A DNA stretch of 64,000 nucleotides from Gammaproteobacteria bacterium (GTDB lineage: Bacteria; Pseudomonadota; Gammaproteobacteria; SZUA-229). The position numbers and the translations under genes are program-made. The stretch is from contig JASBSR010000015.1 of NCBI GenBank assembly GCA_030148865.1, forward strand, positions 1 through 64,000. The letters run 5' to 3'. How positions within the stretch are numbered: position 1 is the stretch's first letter; each line of letters begins with the position of its first letter. Positions 30,882 to 40,592 of the stretch are shown piece after piece. A model generated the notes under the pieces. That model worked only from the letters and a program-made list of their open reading frames with translations. It had not been told where the DNA came from and made no database searches.

Positions 30882-31895
30882 ATGGATATGCAAACTGCAA
30901 TTCGCGCCATGACCGAGCGTGAAAATCTTGCTGTTACTGAAATGGCGGAAGTAATGCGTTTGATCATGACCGGAGCCGCAACCCCGGCACAGGTGGGTGG
31001 GTTTCTGATTGGCCTGCGTATGAAAGGCGAAACGGTCGATGAAGTCGCTGCCGCTGCTGCCGTCATGCGTGAGCTGGCAACCCAGGTTGATGTCGATAAA
31101 ACCCACCTGGTTGATACCTGTGGTACCGGTGGTGACGCCTCCGGCAGTTTTAATATTTCGACTGCGAGTGCCTTTGTAGTTGCTGCTGCCGGTGGCCGCG
31201 TCGCCAAGCACGGCAACCGTTCAATTTCGAGCAAGTCTGGCAGTGCCGATGTGCTCGAAGCCGCTGGCGTTAAGCTCGACATTTCGCCGCAGCAGGTGGC
31301 GGACTGTGTGAATACAATTGGTGTCGGTTTTATGTTTGCACCCATGCACCATAGCGCGATGAAACACGCCATCGGACCGCGACGTGAAATGGCAGTGCGC
31401 ACGATTTTTAATGTGCTCGGCCCGTTAACCAATCCTGCGGCTGCGCCCAATCAGGTGCTCGGGGTGTATAGTAAGCACTGGCTGCTACCGCTGGCAGAAG
31501 TGTTAAAGCGTCTCGGCAGTGATCACGTGCTGGTGGTGCATGCCGAAGATGGCATGGATGAAATCAGTATTGCTGGCATTACTCATGTCGCCGAACTTGT
31601 TGATGGTGAAATCAAACGTTATCAGATTAAGCCGGAAGATTTTGGCATGCAGACCGCCAGCCTGGATCAGATTCGGGCGCAGGATGCGGCTGATAGTCTT
31701 GCCATTATCAATCGCGTATTCGCTGACGAAGCTGGCCCCGCACGAGACATCGTCTGTTTGAATGCGGGCGCGGCGATTTATGCCGCAGGCCTGACCACCA
31801 GTCTCGCCGAAGGTGTGGCGCGTGCCAGTGAAGTGATTGCTGCTGGCGAAGCGGCGAAAAAACTCGAGGCACTGATCGTCCGTTGTAAATCGTGA
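30882..31895 (+). CDS. trpD: anthranilate phosphoribosyltransferase
   Basis: A 337-residue enzyme with the PRPP-binding [14 protein letters not shown] loop, [19 protein letters not shown] and [17 protein letters not shown] motifs. It joins anthranilate and PRPP, the second committed step of tryptophan synthesis. It follows trpG by 17 bases and precedes trpC by about 40. Confidence 0.97.
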   Translation: MDMQTAIRAMTERENLAVTEMAEVMRLIMTGAATPAQVGGFLIGLRMKGETVDEVAAAAAVMRELATQVDVDKTHLVDTCGTGGDASGSFNISTASAFVVAAAGGRVAKHGNRSISSKSGSADVLEAAGVKLDISPQQVADCVNTIGVGFMFAPMHHSAMKHAIGPRREMAVRTIFNVLGPLTNPAAAPNQVLGVYSKHWLLPLAEVLKRLGSDHVLVVHAEDGMDEISIAGITHVAELVDGEIKRYQIKPEDFGMQTASLDQIRAQDAADSLAIINRVFADEAGPARDIVCLNAGAAIYAAGLTTSLAEGVARASEVIAAGEAAKKLEALIVRCKS

Positions 31896-31937
31896 AGCGT
31901 GTTTCCTGAAATGGCCAACCCAAATGAAGCAGTTCTT

Positions 31938-32738
31938 ATGAGCAAACCGCAAGCGGATATTTTACAAACCATCTTAAAACGTAAACGCGAGGAAATTGCC
32001 GAACGCATTAGCAATACCTCGCGCGAAGATGTGGTCCAACACGCAGCGATGGCAGCTCCGGTGCGCAGCTTTATTGGGGCCCTCGAAGCTCGTATTGCCA
32101 GACATGAGTCGGCGGTGATTGCCGAAATCAAAAAAGCCTCACCGAGCAAAGGTGTGTTACGCCAGAACTTTAATCCCTCTGCCATCGCCAAATCGTACGC
32201 CGCCAATGGTGCCACCTGTTTATCGATTTTGACAGATGCAGATTTTTTTCAGGGTAGTGAAAAGTTTTTAATGCAGGCGCGTTCGAGTTGTGAGCTGCCA
32301 GTGTTGCGCAAAGACTTTATGATTGATCCGTATCAGATCTACGAGTCACGCGCGATTAATACCGACTGTATTCTGTTAATTGTGGCTGCGCTCGATGATG
32401 CCATGCTGGCCGAACTGCTGGCACTGAGCCACGAGCTGGGCATGGGCGCGCTGGTCGAAGTGCACGATGAAGCCGAGCTGGAACGTGCCTTGGTCAGCGG
32501 TGCGAAACTCATTGGTGTTAATAATCGTAGTTTGCATACGTTTGCAACCACGCTGGACACCACGCTGGGGATGCTGGCACAGATCCCGAAGGACCGATTG
32601 CTGGTGACCGAAAGTGGTATCCACACAGCTGCTGATGTCAAGTTGATGCGCGATCACGGTGTGCATGCATTTCTGGTGGGGGAGGCATTTATGCGCGCGG
32701 ATGATCCGGGTGCGCGGCTGGCAGAACTGTTTGTCTGA
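31938..32738 (+). CDS. trpC: indole-3-glycerol-phosphate synthase
   Basis: A 266-residue TIM-barrel enzyme with the catalytic lysine region IAEIKKASPSKG, LRKDFMIDPYQI and VTESGIHT. It closes the indole ring. The start at 31938 (MSKPQ) matches usual TrpC length; an ATG at 31911 is also in frame. It is the last trp gene here, and trpF, trpB and trpA are not in the window. Confidence 0.95.
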   Translation: MSKPQADILQTILKRKREEIAERISNTSREDVVQHAAMAAPVRSFIGALEARIARHESAVIAEIKKASPSKGVLRQNFNPSAIAKSYAANGATCLSILTDADFFQGSEKFLMQARSSCELPVLRKDFMIDPYQIYESRAINTDCILLIVAALDDAMLAELLALSHELGMGALVEVHDEAELERALVSGAKLIGVNNRSLHTFATTLDTTLGMLAQIPKDRLLVTESGIHTAADVKLMRDHGVHAFLVGEAFMRADDPGARLAELFV

Positions 32739-32749
32739 AAATTGACGAG

Positions 32750-33033
32750 CTAGCGTGTTCCAAATACCACAATCGTTTTGCCGTGGGCGGTAATCAGAGC
32801 GTCATCTTCCGGTTCTTTCATCACGTGTCCCGCCATTTCACATGAGCGGCCGACCATTTTCGCAATCTCCTGATGCGTAACCTTGATCTGCATGCCATTG
32901 GGACGGGGCATCGCGTCCGGCTTTTTGCACAATTCCAGCAGGCAGTGCGTTTGCTTGAACAAATACTCGAGCGATGGGTTCAGTCGGGGAATTTCGCGAA
33001 TTATGTTCATGGCCAATCTGACCTGATTGTTTC
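32750..33033 (-). pseudogene. vfr/crp remnant (C-terminal DNA-binding region only)
   Basis: The minus-strand frame keeps the C-terminal part of a CRP/Vfr regulator: [28 protein letters not shown] and [12 protein letters not shown] at the end. The cAMP-binding domain is absent; upstream is osmC. The recognition helix is altered: relative to E. coli CRP, Arg180 is Cys and Arg185 is His, and a Pro interrupts the following helix. The position between trpC and osmC is the vfr locus of Pseudomonas. It is read as a decayed vfr; a short functional peptide of about 86 residues from the ATG at 33010 is less likely. Confidence 0.8.
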
Positions 33034-33134
33034 GAGCCTGAATTTTTGGCCTGAACGGTAGATACAGGCATAATACACAACTCGATAAATTGACACCATG
33101 CCTTAACTGCGGTGTGGTCTTCTCGGAGCTGACG

Positions 33135-33551
33135 ATGAAAGCAACAGTGAAATGGCTGGACCATATGTCCTTTGTCGGTGAATCCGGAAGCGGCCACTCG
33201 GTGGTGATGGACGGTGCGCCCGAAGACGGGGGGCGTAATCTCGGCGTACGGCCGATGGAAATGGTACTGCTCGGCATGGGCGGCTGCACCGCGTTCGATG
33301 TGGTGCTGATTTTAAAGCGTGCGCGCCAGGATATTGTCGATTGCCATGTTGAACTCGAAGCCGAGCGCGCCAGTCAGGTGCCAAAAGTGTTCACCAAAAT
33401 TCACGCGCACTACATTATCAAAGGTCGTGACCTCAATGAAAAGCAGGTCGCGCGTGCGGTCAGAATGACCGCAGAAAAATATTGCTCGGTGTCCATTATG
33501 CTGGCGGCGGTGGTCGAGATCAGCCATGATTTTGAAATTGTGGCAGTTTGA
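33135..33551 (+). CDS. OsmC-family protein (YhfA type)
   Basis: A 138-residue OsmC/Ohr-fold protein, with the [21 protein letters not shown] segment near its centre carrying the family Cys and a later CSVSIMLA Cys. A GGAG site precedes the ATG at 33135. In E. coli and Pseudomonas the homologue lies divergent from crp/vfr, and here it sits beside the vfr remnant. The substrate is unknown; peroxide reduction is known for related members. Confidence 0.9.
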   Translation: MKATVKWLDHMSFVGESGSGHSVVMDGAPEDGGRNLGVRPMEMVLLGMGGCTAFDVVLILKRARQDIVDCHVELEAERASQVPKVFTKIHAHYIIKGRDLNEKQVARAVRMTAEKYCSVSIMLAAVVEISHDFEIVAV

Positions 33552-33741
33552 TGCCGGTGGCCACGCCAACCCTGCTGGGCTCCGGGTTCGTGCAGACCGC
33601 GTCGGCAAAAAAATCGGCACAAATTCCGCCAGACTGGTATAGTCGCGCGCCGTGCTGGCAGCGACAAAACATTATGGCTCTGGCTCGCTTTCATAATAAA
33701 ATCCGCCCGCGGGCGATCTCGGGTCGAGCCGGAGGAGAGCT

Positions 33742-34140
33742 GTGAAAAAACCCGCGGCCACTCAGGGCATGCATCATCTGGCGATTTATGTGAATCAGCT
33801 GGAAGCCTGTGTCCAGTTTTATACTGAGCTGCTCGGCATGAAGATCGAGTGGCGGCCCGATACGGATAATGTTTATCTCAGTTCGGGCAGCGATAATCTG
33901 GCGCTGCATCGCGCGCCGCAGGCAATCGCGCATGACCAGCCGCAGGTGCTGGATCATATTGGTTTTATCTGTCGGCGACCTGAGGATGTCAACGACTGGC
34001 ACGAGTATTTGCTCGACGCTGAGGTAGAGATGGCGAGTCCGGTGAAGGATCATCGCGACGGCGCCCGCAGTTTTTATTGCAGGGACCCGGATGGCAACGC
34101 GGTGCAGATGATTTATCACCCGCCCTTGTCGCAAGGATAA
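33742..34140 (+). CDS. VOC (glyoxalase/dioxygenase superfamily) protein
   Basis: A 132-residue single-domain VOC protein of two beta-alpha-beta-beta-beta modules: HHLAIYVNQLEACVQFYTELLGM and HIGFICRRPEDVNDW, ending with SFYCRDPDGNAVQMIY. Metal-binding candidates are the first His, His of DHIGF and Glu-type positions. GTG start with an excellent GGAGGAG site. Substrate not determinable. Confidence 0.85.
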   Translation: MKKPAATQGMHHLAIYVNQLEACVQFYTELLGMKIEWRPDTDNVYLSSGSDNLALHRAPQAIAHDQPQVLDHIGFICRRPEDVNDWHEYLLDAEVEMASPVKDHRDGARSFYCRDPDGNAVQMIYHPPLSQG

Positions 34141-34173
34141 GTTGTAGACATATTTTAATGGGTGGTGCACGCC

Positions 34174-34953
34174 ATGAAAAATAAACTTCAGTTACACGGG
34201 TTTAATAACCTGACCAAAACACTGAGCTTCAATATGTACGACGTTTGCTATGCAACCGGCGACGACGTACAGAAATATATTGATTATATCGACGAAGAAT
34301 TTAATGCCGATCGTCTGACCCGAATTCTCACCGAAGTCACCGAGATCATCGGTGCCAATATTCTTAATGTTGCCTATCAGGACTATGATCCGCAGGGTGC
34401 CAGCGTGACCATGCTGATCGCGGAAGAGCCGGTGACCGTGGCGAAACCGGAAAGCGTGGTTGCGCATCTCGACAAGAGCCATGTCACTGTGCACACCTAC
34501 CCGGAAACGCATCCTCGCGACGGTATCAGCACCTTTCGTGCTGACATTGATGTCTCCACCTGCGGCCTGATTTCACCGCTGCGCGCGCTGAATTATCTGA
34601 TTACCAATTTTGAAACCGACATTGTTACCGTGGATTACCGGGTGCGCGGCTTTACCCGCGATGTTGATGGCACCAAGCATTTTATCGATCACACCATCCA
34701 TTCGATTCAGGATTTCATCGACGACGAGATCAAGTCCGAATTTCAGATGGTGGACTTCAATGTCTACGGCGAAAAAATATTCCACACCAAGATGATGCTA
34801 CGCAACTGGTCGCTGGATGATTATCTGTTCGGCGACCTCAGCAAGGATTACACAGCGGCAGAACGCGAGATGATCAGTGGCCGCCTGAAGCACGAGATGG
34901 AAGAAATTTTCTATGGCCGCAAGCTACCGAAGTCTCCCGGGCACAAGCTTTGA
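34174..34953 (+). CDS. speD: S-adenosylmethionine decarboxylase proenzyme
   Basis: A 259-residue protein of the E. coli type (class 1A). It starts [16 protein letters not shown] and contains the self-cleavage site [17 protein letters not shown], where the serine (residue 102) becomes the pyruvoyl group, and [22 protein letters not shown]. It supplies aminopropyl groups for spermidine. ATG 34174 has GGTGG upstream and matches the family start. The order osmC-(VOC)-speD-coq7 resembles Pseudomonas. Confidence 0.96.
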   Translation: MKNKLQLHGFNNLTKTLSFNMYDVCYATGDDVQKYIDYIDEEFNADRLTRILTEVTEIIGANILNVAYQDYDPQGASVTMLIAEEPVTVAKPESVVAHLDKSHVTVHTYPETHPRDGISTFRADIDVSTCGLISPLRALNYLITNFETDIVTVDYRVRGFTRDVDGTKHFIDHTIHSIQDFIDDEIKSEFQMVDFNVYGEKIFHTKMMLRNWSLDDYLFGDLSKDYTAAEREMISGRLKHEMEEIFYGRKLPKSPGHKL

Positions 34954-35329
34954 TCTGTACGGGTTTATAAGCAAAAAAGTACTTGTCCGCAAAGAACGCA
35001 AATAAACGCGAATGTTTTATCCGTGCGTTGTGGCAAGACCAGGGGCAGAGTGCCACCACTACCACAAAACACCATCGAAGCAGAATGGCGCTTACTTAAG
35101 AGCATATCAAGGGCATCCACGTCATCCCCGCATGCTTCAGGTGGGGATCCACTGTTTAAACCAATAGATTCCGGCCAACAACATACCGGAATGACGACGC
35201 TCAAATCTTGTTACGCTTAAGTTAAATGCCACTCCTGTCAAAGCGTTGTCATTTTGAGCGCAACGAGACACCTCCAGACTCTGGTAGCAAGGCCGGGCTG
35301 AGGCGTGACAGTGCAGCCGCCGCTGCGGA
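34954..35329. other. 376-base gap with degenerate repeat elements
   Basis: No gene is seen between speD and coq7. It holds a partial arm of the GTCCGC...AACGC repeat family (34984-35018) and a degenerate inverted-repeat element at 35119-35198. Confidence 0.6.
35119..35198. repeat. degenerate GTCATCCCCGC-type inverted-repeat element
   Basis: The left part ACGTCATCCCCGCATGC...GTGGGGATCC and right part TACCGGAATGACGACG resemble a dispersed intergenic element common in proteobacteria whose ends read CGTCATCCC and GGAATGACG. Confidence 0.45.
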
Positions 35330-35968
35330 CTAGATACGGTAAGCGCTGCGAGTCATGATTTTCGACATCGCTTGCATCAGTTTTTTTACCAGGCCCGGTA
35401 ACTCAGTGGCACCATGGTCGATCGCGGTGGTGGCGTGTCTGGCCTCGTCGACCTGCATCTGCTGCAAGATCGCACGGCTGCGGGCATCGGTTGCGGGCAA
35501 TTGTTCAAGATGTTCACCGAGATGCGCGACCACCTGGTGCTCGGTTTCTGCCAGAAACCCCAGATTCCATTTATCACCCAGCGCGCCGGCGAGCGCGCCG
35601 ATGGCGAATGAGCCGCCGTACCAGAGCGGATTGAGCCGGCTGGTGTGGTCACCCAGCTCGTGAATGCGGTTTTCGGTCCAGACCAGATGATCATTTTCTT
35701 CGGCAGCAGCCTCGGCCAGTGTGTCGCGTAAGGCCGGATTGCGCGCGGTCAGTGCCTGACCCTGGTACAGCGCCTGCGCCGAAACTTCCCCGGCGTGATT
35801 TACCCGCATCAGCGCCGCGATATGGGCGCGACCGGTCGCATCGAGTTCAGTTTCTTCGATCTCGGCGGCAGGATACGGGCGCTGGGTGGCCACAGGTTTA
35901 CCCGCCACCGTGCGCACGGCGGTGTCGAATTGCATCAGCAGACGGTCAAAAGCAGAATAATCGCGCAT
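35330..35968 (-). CDS. coq7: ubiquinone biosynthesis di-iron hydroxylase Coq7
   Basis: A 212-residue carboxylate-bridged di-iron enzyme. Iron ligands are visible in MRVNHAGEVSAQALYQGQ, AAEENDHLVW and VDEARHATTAIDHGA. It hydroxylates 2-polyprenyl-3-methyl-6-methoxy-1,4-benzoquinone, replacing UbiF in many gammaproteobacteria. It is convergent with speD, as in Pseudomonas. Confidence 0.95.
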   Translation of the reverse strand: MRDYSAFDRLLMQFDTAVRTVAGKPVATQRPYPAAEIEETELDATGRAHIAALMRVNHAGEVSAQALYQGQALTARNPALRDTLAEAAAEENDHLVWTENRIHELGDHTSRLNPLWYGGSFAIGALAGALGDKWNLGFLAETEHQVVAHLGEHLEQLPATDARSRAILQQMQVDEARHATTAIDHGATELPGLVKKLMQAMSKIMTRSAYRI

Positions 35969-36044
35969 GCTGCTATATTGAATGCATCTGCCCTGGGGTG
36001 CAATATCCCCAGGTTCATGGGCCGTGCCCGGACTGGAGAAAATT

Positions 36045-36353
36045 GTGTCGTATTACAAATACCATGTGTTTTTTTGTACTAACCAGCGTGATAACGGCGA
36101 GCAGTGCTGCGCTCAGTGCGGTGCGGCTGAGATCCGCGCCTATGCCAAGGCCCGGATCAAGGAGCTGGGAATGAATGGTGAGGGTGGGGTGCGCATCAAT
36201 ACCGCTGGCTGCCTCGACCGCTGCGAGCTGGGCCCGGTGCTGGTGGTCTACCCCGAGGCGGTCTGGTACAGCTATGTTGACCGAGAGGATATCGATGAAA
36301 TCATCGATCAGCACCTGATAGACGGCAGGGTGGTCAAGCGATTATTGATATAA
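36045..36353 (+). CDS. thioredoxin-like 2Fe-2S ferredoxin
   Basis: A 102-residue protein with the (2Fe-2S) thioredoxin-fold cysteines: FFCTNQ, then QCCAQCGA and later GCLDRCELGPVLVVYP. A GTG start with GGAG upstream (36034) is chosen; ORFs extending further upstream would overlap the coq7 promoter region. It likely carries electrons in the cytoplasm; the partner is unknown. Confidence 0.88.
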   Translation: MSYYKYHVFFCTNQRDNGEQCCAQCGAAEIRAYAKARIKELGMNGEGGVRINTAGCLDRCELGPVLVVYPEAVWYSYVDREDIDEIIDQHLIDGRVVKRLLI

Positions 36354-36449
36354 CTGACTGATAAATAAATGAAAGTATCCTGAAGATGGGGTTTGCGCAC
36401 GGCTCTGGTGCAAAAAAGTTGACAAGCGAATAATTATATTAGAAAATAC

Positions 36450-36539
36450 TAATACATTGTTCCTCCGAACATGGTTTTTAACTCCTCCAACCTCCTTTTG
36501 GTGGTAATTTGCGCGGGCTCCCAGCCCGCGCTTTTTTTT
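36450..36539 (+). ncRNA. candidate CCUCC-rich small RNA
   Basis: A TTGACA box (36419-36424) is followed by an AT-rich stretch and then about 60 bases holding three CCTCC motifs (near 36462, 36484 and 36491), ending in a strong terminator. CCUCC is complementary to Shine-Dalgarno sites, a feature of several repressor small RNAs. No good -10 lies at standard spacing from TTGACA, so it may instead be the 3' region of the ferredoxin transcript. Confidence 0.35.
36511..36539 (+). terminator. intrinsic terminator upstream of rplM
   Basis: GCGCGGGCT-CCC-AGCCCGCGC stem with eight T. It ends the ferredoxin transcript or a small RNA arising between ferredoxin and rplM. Confidence 0.92.
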
Positions 36540-36676
36540 GTCTGCGCCATAGCTAAAGCGCTTGTCTGCGTCCCGGAACTTCTGTAACATTCCGCCTCTT
36601 TGTTTGCATGGCCTCACTTCATGGCCTGAGCAAGACTCGATCAGATACACAGAATATTTAACGCGGAATTCACCAG

Positions 36677-37105
36677 ATGAAAACCATTAGTGCAAAAAAC
36701 GAAACTGTACAGCGGGACTGGTTCCTGGTGGACGCCAATGGCAAGACCTTAGGTCGCCTCGCCACTGAAATTGCTCGCCGTCTGCGGGGCAAACACAAGG
36801 CTATCTATACGCCACACGTTGATACCGGTGATTATATTGTGGTGATCAACGCCGAGAAAATCCGCGTTACCGGCAATAAAACCAAAGACAAGATGTATTA
36901 CCAGCACTCCGGTTATATCGGCGGCCTGAAATCCATCAATTTTGAAGACCTGATCCAGCGTGCTCCCGAGCGTGTGCTGGAGACAGCCGTCAAGGGCATG
37001 CTACCCAAGAATACCCTGGGCCGCGCCATGTTCCGCAAGCTAAAAGTCTATGCGGGCGCGAGTCATCAGCATGCAGCACAACAACCCCAGCCTCTGGAAA
37101 TATAA
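36677..37105 (+). CDS. rplM: 50S ribosomal protein L13
   Basis: A 142-residue L13 with [32 protein letters not shown] and [19 protein letters not shown]. It is an early-assembly 23S rRNA-binding protein. It precedes rpsI by 9 bases, the universal arrangement. Confidence 0.98.
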   Translation: MKTISAKNETVQRDWFLVDANGKTLGRLATEIARRLRGKHKAIYTPHVDTGDYIVVINAEKIRVTGNKTKDKMYYQHSGYIGGLKSINFEDLIQRAPERVLETAVKGMLPKNTLGRAMFRKLKVYAGASHQHAAQQPQPLEI

Positions 37106-37114
37106 GGTATCAGC

Positions 37115-37504
37115 ATGGCAGAACAACATTACGCAACCGGTCGTCGCAAAACTTCGAGCGCTCGTGTCTATCTCAGCACCGGCAGTGGTGATATCACCGT
37201 CAATGGCCGCCCGCTGGATGTCTTTTTCGGTCGCCAGACCGCACGCATGATCGTGCGTCAGCCGCTGGACCTGGTCAACATGAACGATAAACTGGATCTA
37301 AATATCTCAGTTTCCGGTGGTGGTATGTCCGGCCAGGCCGGTGCCATTCGTCACGGTATTACTCGTGCCCTGATGGTGTATGACGAAAGCCTGCGGCCAT
37401 CTTTGCGCAAGGCAGGTTTTGTGACTCGTGATGCACGTGAAGTTGAACGCAAGAAAGTGGGTCTACGCAAAGCTCGACGCGCAACTCAGTTCTCGAAACG
37501 TTAA
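37115..37504 (+). CDS. rpsI: 30S ribosomal protein S9
   Basis: A 129-residue S9 with [34 protein letters not shown] and the C-terminal basic tail [17 protein letters not shown] whose final Arg contacts P-site tRNA. Good AAGG ribosome site after rplM. Confidence 0.98.
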   Translation: MAEQHYATGRRKTSSARVYLSTGSGDITVNGRPLDVFFGRQTARMIVRQPLDLVNMNDKLDLNISVSGGGMSGQAGAIRHGITRALMVYDESLRPSLRKAGFVTRDAREVERKKVGLRKARRATQFSKR

Positions 37505-37671
37505 ACACGTTTGCTGTCGTCACCGGGACGCGGACACACGACAGCTGACGCGTCGGCTTGCAGCTGTATCACTCAGCAGATTACCGATAGCAGTTTTTAT
37601 TGTGTTGCCTGAATAAATTCAGGTGCAGGATCGAGAGCTCACTGTGTCCCAGCTAACTCCACTCTGTTTCA

Positions 37672-37745
37672 TGGGGAATCGTCTAACGGCAGGACAACGG
37701 ACTCTGACTCCGTCAATCTAGGTTCAAATCCTAGTTCCCCAGCCA
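37672..37745 (+). tRNA. tRNA-Gln (CTG anticodon)
   Basis: A 74-base cloverleaf with acceptor arms TGGGGAA/TTCCCCA, anticodon arm ACGGA-CTCTGAC-TCCGT with anticodon CTG, T loop GGTTCAAATCC and encoded CCA. It closely resembles E. coli tRNA-Gln. A terminator follows within six bases, so it is a single transcript. Confidence 0.95.
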
Positions 37746-38464
37746 ATGTTAAAAAGCCCCGGTTTTTGGGGCTTTTTTTGTTGGTTTTTGTGTTTTTTTG
37801 CCAGATAAGAAATCTATTGTTTGTATGCGGCAAGCGGATAACTGCGACTGTTGCTAATTCAAAATAAATAACGCTGGTATGTATATTTTTTTCATCGCTG
37901 TTGCAAAATGCGGCTCGGAAAATTTAGTCAGGCGTTTATTGAATTAAGTTTTGCTACGTGAACAATACGGCTGCGTGTTACTGGTTAAAGTTGTGCAGCA
38001 GTTAACGTTCAGCAGTTAACGCAAAATGTGGTAGCGGATCAGCGATTGAAAAATATGCTATCAACGTGCAATTAAAAATAAGCCATTATCTGGCTCGATT
38101 TTATATCCATGAGCTGTGTGACAAGTGATAAGTCGTTAGCAGTGTGCTTGCTGGCACGAGACGTTAAAAAACAGTTACGTAAGGTACGTAAGGATAGAAA
38201 ACTAAAGCTCGTGGGTGGTTATAGACCATTAGCGAATACTAATACATCAAATCTTGCCTCTTGCAATTAAAAATTATCTGCATATACTGCTCTAATCTTC
38301 TGTATTTGTAGCGTTAACACGAGTTGCGAAACAGGAGGCAATTGTGGTTTCCGTAGCTTTTTTAGATAAGGCGAACCGTCTTATTGGGGGAAGCGTTTGG
38401 GTTACCACGCATATTTACTAATCATAGCTATGATCATAAAAAACCAATGCAGGAGTCTTGCATA
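37746..38464. other. 719-base AT-rich gap upstream of the first porin
   Basis: After the tRNA terminator no gene is supported. It contains a near-repeat of CAGCAGTTAACG (37994-38020), an AATACTAATACAT box at 38235 shared with the region before rplM, and the leader of the porin gene with AGGAG at 38451. A long regulated leader is possible. Confidence 0.5.
37751..37779 (+). terminator. intrinsic terminator after tRNA-Gln
   Basis: AAAAAGCCCC-GGTTTTT-GGGGCTTTTTTT hairpin with T run directly after the tRNA 3' end. Confidence 0.93.
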
Positions 38465-39487
38465 ATGAAAAAATCTCTAATCTCACTCGCGATTGCAGCG
38501 GGTCTAGCAGTGTCTGCTGCTGCCCAGGCAGAAGTGGAGGTCAAATGGTTCGGTTTTGCCCAGATAACAGCCGAGCAGCTTGATCAGGACAAACCAGCAG
38601 ACGGAGTCGTGTTTGGCGCGGATCGTGTCCGTATCGGTTTCAAGCTCAAGGATGGTCCTGTCTTCGGTAAACTGCAGATCGATTTTAATAAAACGGATTC
38701 AAAGCCTAAACCAGGTACTCTGCCTCAAATCATCAAAGACGTAGAAGTGGGTTATAAATTTAACGACGCGGCTAAAGTCAAACTCGGTCAGTTCAAAACA
38801 CCACTGGGTATGGACTTCAACACTTCCGGTAAAAAACTGGACATCACCAAGCGCGGCATGGAAAAGAAACTGGTATTCGAACGTACCGCTGGTGTCATGG
38901 TCAGTGGTCGTAAAATAGCCAACGGGTTTGGGTATGACGTGTTCTACGGCAACCCGGCCGGTCGTGGTAGCGCTTCAGTTGGCGGTACTCCAGGTCAAGA
39001 CAACACGACAGTGGTCCGTGTGATGTATGACATGGGCAAAATGATGCACGTGGAACTGGCAAGAGGTGTTGAATCAACCTCTGCGGTAGGTAAGGACGAT
39101 TATGAAGCAACTGATTTTGCTTTCCGTTTCGAGAGCGGCGCGAGCACGGCCAAGTTTGAATGGATTGATGGCACCAGCGTCAAGGGTGTAGCTGGCAGAG
39201 ATGAGAGCGTCTGGTTCGCGCACTATGGTCACATGGTGGGTAAGAGCACAGAACTGGTCGCGCGCTATTACTCGGCTGAATCAGATCTCGCGGGTGCGAG
39301 CACCGACAGAACCAACACCTATCTGGGTGCTAACTTCTTCCTGGGCAGCAGCAAGACCAATGGTCGTCTTCAGGTGAACTATGTCATGGTTGGCGGTGAT
39401 GATATCAATTCGTCAACTCCATACAGTGGCGTAGCTGAAGGTTATTCGGACAATGCCTTACTGACGCAGTACCAGATGTCATTCTAA
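38465..39487 (+). CDS. outer-membrane porin (phosphate-selective OprO/P-like)
   Basis: A 340-residue beta-barrel protein. The signal peptide is LISLAIAAGLAVSAAAQA; the mature part starts EVEVKWFGFAQ and continues with KLGQFKTPLGMDF, typical of OprP/OprO-type porins, and ends with an aromatic residue (MSF). AGGAG precedes the ATG; an upstream extension to 38384 is unlikely. It is followed by a strong terminator. Solute selectivity cannot be read. Confidence 0.87.
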   Translation: MKKSLISLAIAAGLAVSAAAQAEVEVKWFGFAQITAEQLDQDKPADGVVFGADRVRIGFKLKDGPVFGKLQIDFNKTDSKPKPGTLPQIIKDVEVGYKFNDAAKVKLGQFKTPLGMDFNTSGKKLDITKRGMEKKLVFERTAGVMVSGRKIANGFGYDVFYGNPAGRGSASVGGTPGQDNTTVVRVMYDMGKMMHVELARGVESTSAVGKDDYEATDFAFRFESGASTAKFEWIDGTSVKGVAGRDESVWFAHYGHMVGKSTELVARYYSAESDLAGASTDRTNTYLGANFFLGSSKTNGRLQVNYVMVGGDDINSSTPYSGVAEGYSDNALLTQYQMSF

Positions 39488-39510
39488 GCTGAGCTTAGTC
39501 TGATCCTGAT

Positions 39511-39540
39511 AAAAACGAGGCCTCCGGGCCTCGTTTTTTA
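39511..39540 (+). terminator. intrinsic terminator after porin 1
   Basis: CGAGGCC-TCCG-GGCCTCG stem flanked by A5 and T6, 24 bases after the stop. Confidence 0.93.
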
Positions 39541-39620
39541 TTGGTGCACTGTTAAAATTATCAGCCTGGTAAATTATTGTTATGATCAGATTTAATCTAA
39601 TAATGCGGGAATCTTACGTA

Positions 39621-40571
39621 GTGAAACAATTTTTATTAACTCTGGTAGTTGTCTCAGGTCTGGCGGTTCCGGGTCTTGTTTTTGCAGAAGCCACCGTTTA
39701 CGGTAATGTTCATCTAAGCATTAATGACTTTAATAGCGCTCAAAACCTGAATATGAGCAGCAATACCTCAGCCATTGGTGTTAAAGGCTGGGAAGATCTT
39801 GGCGAGGGCGTGAAAGCAATCTACAAGATTGAATTCCAGATCGATCCGGATGAGCGCAGCAAAAACATCACTGATCGTGACCAGTACGCGGGTCTGTATG
39901 GTGGCATGGGTACCATCAAGTTCGGTACCATGAGCAGCAACTACAAGCAGACCGGTGGCAAGATTGACCCGCTGTACCGCACCCTGCTCGAAGGTCGTGG
40001 TTTCCTGAATACTCAGTCACCGGACTTGCACGATGGTGCGGGTATTAACCGTGGTCGTCAAACCAATACCATCCAGTATGTATCGCCCCAAATGGGCGGT
40101 ATTCAGGCTGTTGTGAATACCACCGTTTCAGGGGCTGACAATGAAACCATGGGCTTTGGTGTGCGTTATACAACCAGCGATCTGCTGGTCTATGTAGACT
40201 GGGTCGATGGCCAGACAGGCACAGCCGCTAATGTTGGCGGTACAACTCAATCAGCAACCAAGGTCGGCGGCAAGTTCGACGGCGGCGTCTTCACTGTATC
40301 CGCACAGTTCGAATCGGCTGAAGACCGTACAGGAAATGATTACACCTATCTTGCTGGTACGTACAACATCGACAATAACAACATGGTAGCAGTGTCCTGG
40401 GGCCAGGCGAACAATAAAAACGCTGCCCTGGACACCACTGGTGTTGCAATGGCTTTTGACCATAAGCTCAGTAAGCTGACTAATGTCTATCTTGGTTACG
40501 GCTCACGTGGTGCAAAGACCGCTGCCGGTGAAGATGACCTGACGACTCTGGGTTTTCGCAAGAAGTTCTAA
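39621..40571 (+). CDS. general porin (Gram-negative porin family)
   Basis: A 316-residue trimeric-type porin. The signal peptide ends VPGLVFAEA and the mature protein begins TVYGNVHLSIN; SSNTSAIGVKGWEDLGEGVKA is the family hallmark, followed by eyelet/loop 3 segment and a C-terminal Phe (RKKF). GTG at 39621 is the likely start, with GGGAA upstream; ATG at 39603 is possible. It belongs to a different porin family from the upstream gene, and a terminator separates the two. Confidence 0.9.
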   Translation: MKQFLLTLVVVSGLAVPGLVFAEATVYGNVHLSINDFNSAQNLNMSSNTSAIGVKGWEDLGEGVKAIYKIEFQIDPDERSKNITDRDQYAGLYGGMGTIKFGTMSSNYKQTGGKIDPLYRTLLEGRGFLNTQSPDLHDGAGINRGRQTNTIQYVSPQMGGIQAVVNTTVSGADNETMGFGVRYTTSDLLVYVDWVDGQTGTAANVGGTTQSATKVGGKFDGGVFTVSAQFESAEDRTGNDYTYLAGTYNIDNNNMVAVSWGQANNKNAALDTTGVAMAFDHKLSKLTNVYLGYGSRGAKTAAGEDDLTTLGFRKKF

Positions 40572-40592
40572 GTATTACTGCCTGAACTGTAC

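Larger units (their letters stand above)
36354..36676. other. 323-base gap before rplM
   Basis: It contains a TTGACA promoter-like box at 36419, a CCTCC-rich stretch, a strong terminator at 36511-36539 and a leader for rplM. See the small RNA candidate at 36450. Confidence 0.6.

Noticed and set aside
37746-38464. A gene in the large gap before the porin
   Set aside because: No frame with family features or a credible ribosome site; it is AT-rich and repetitive.
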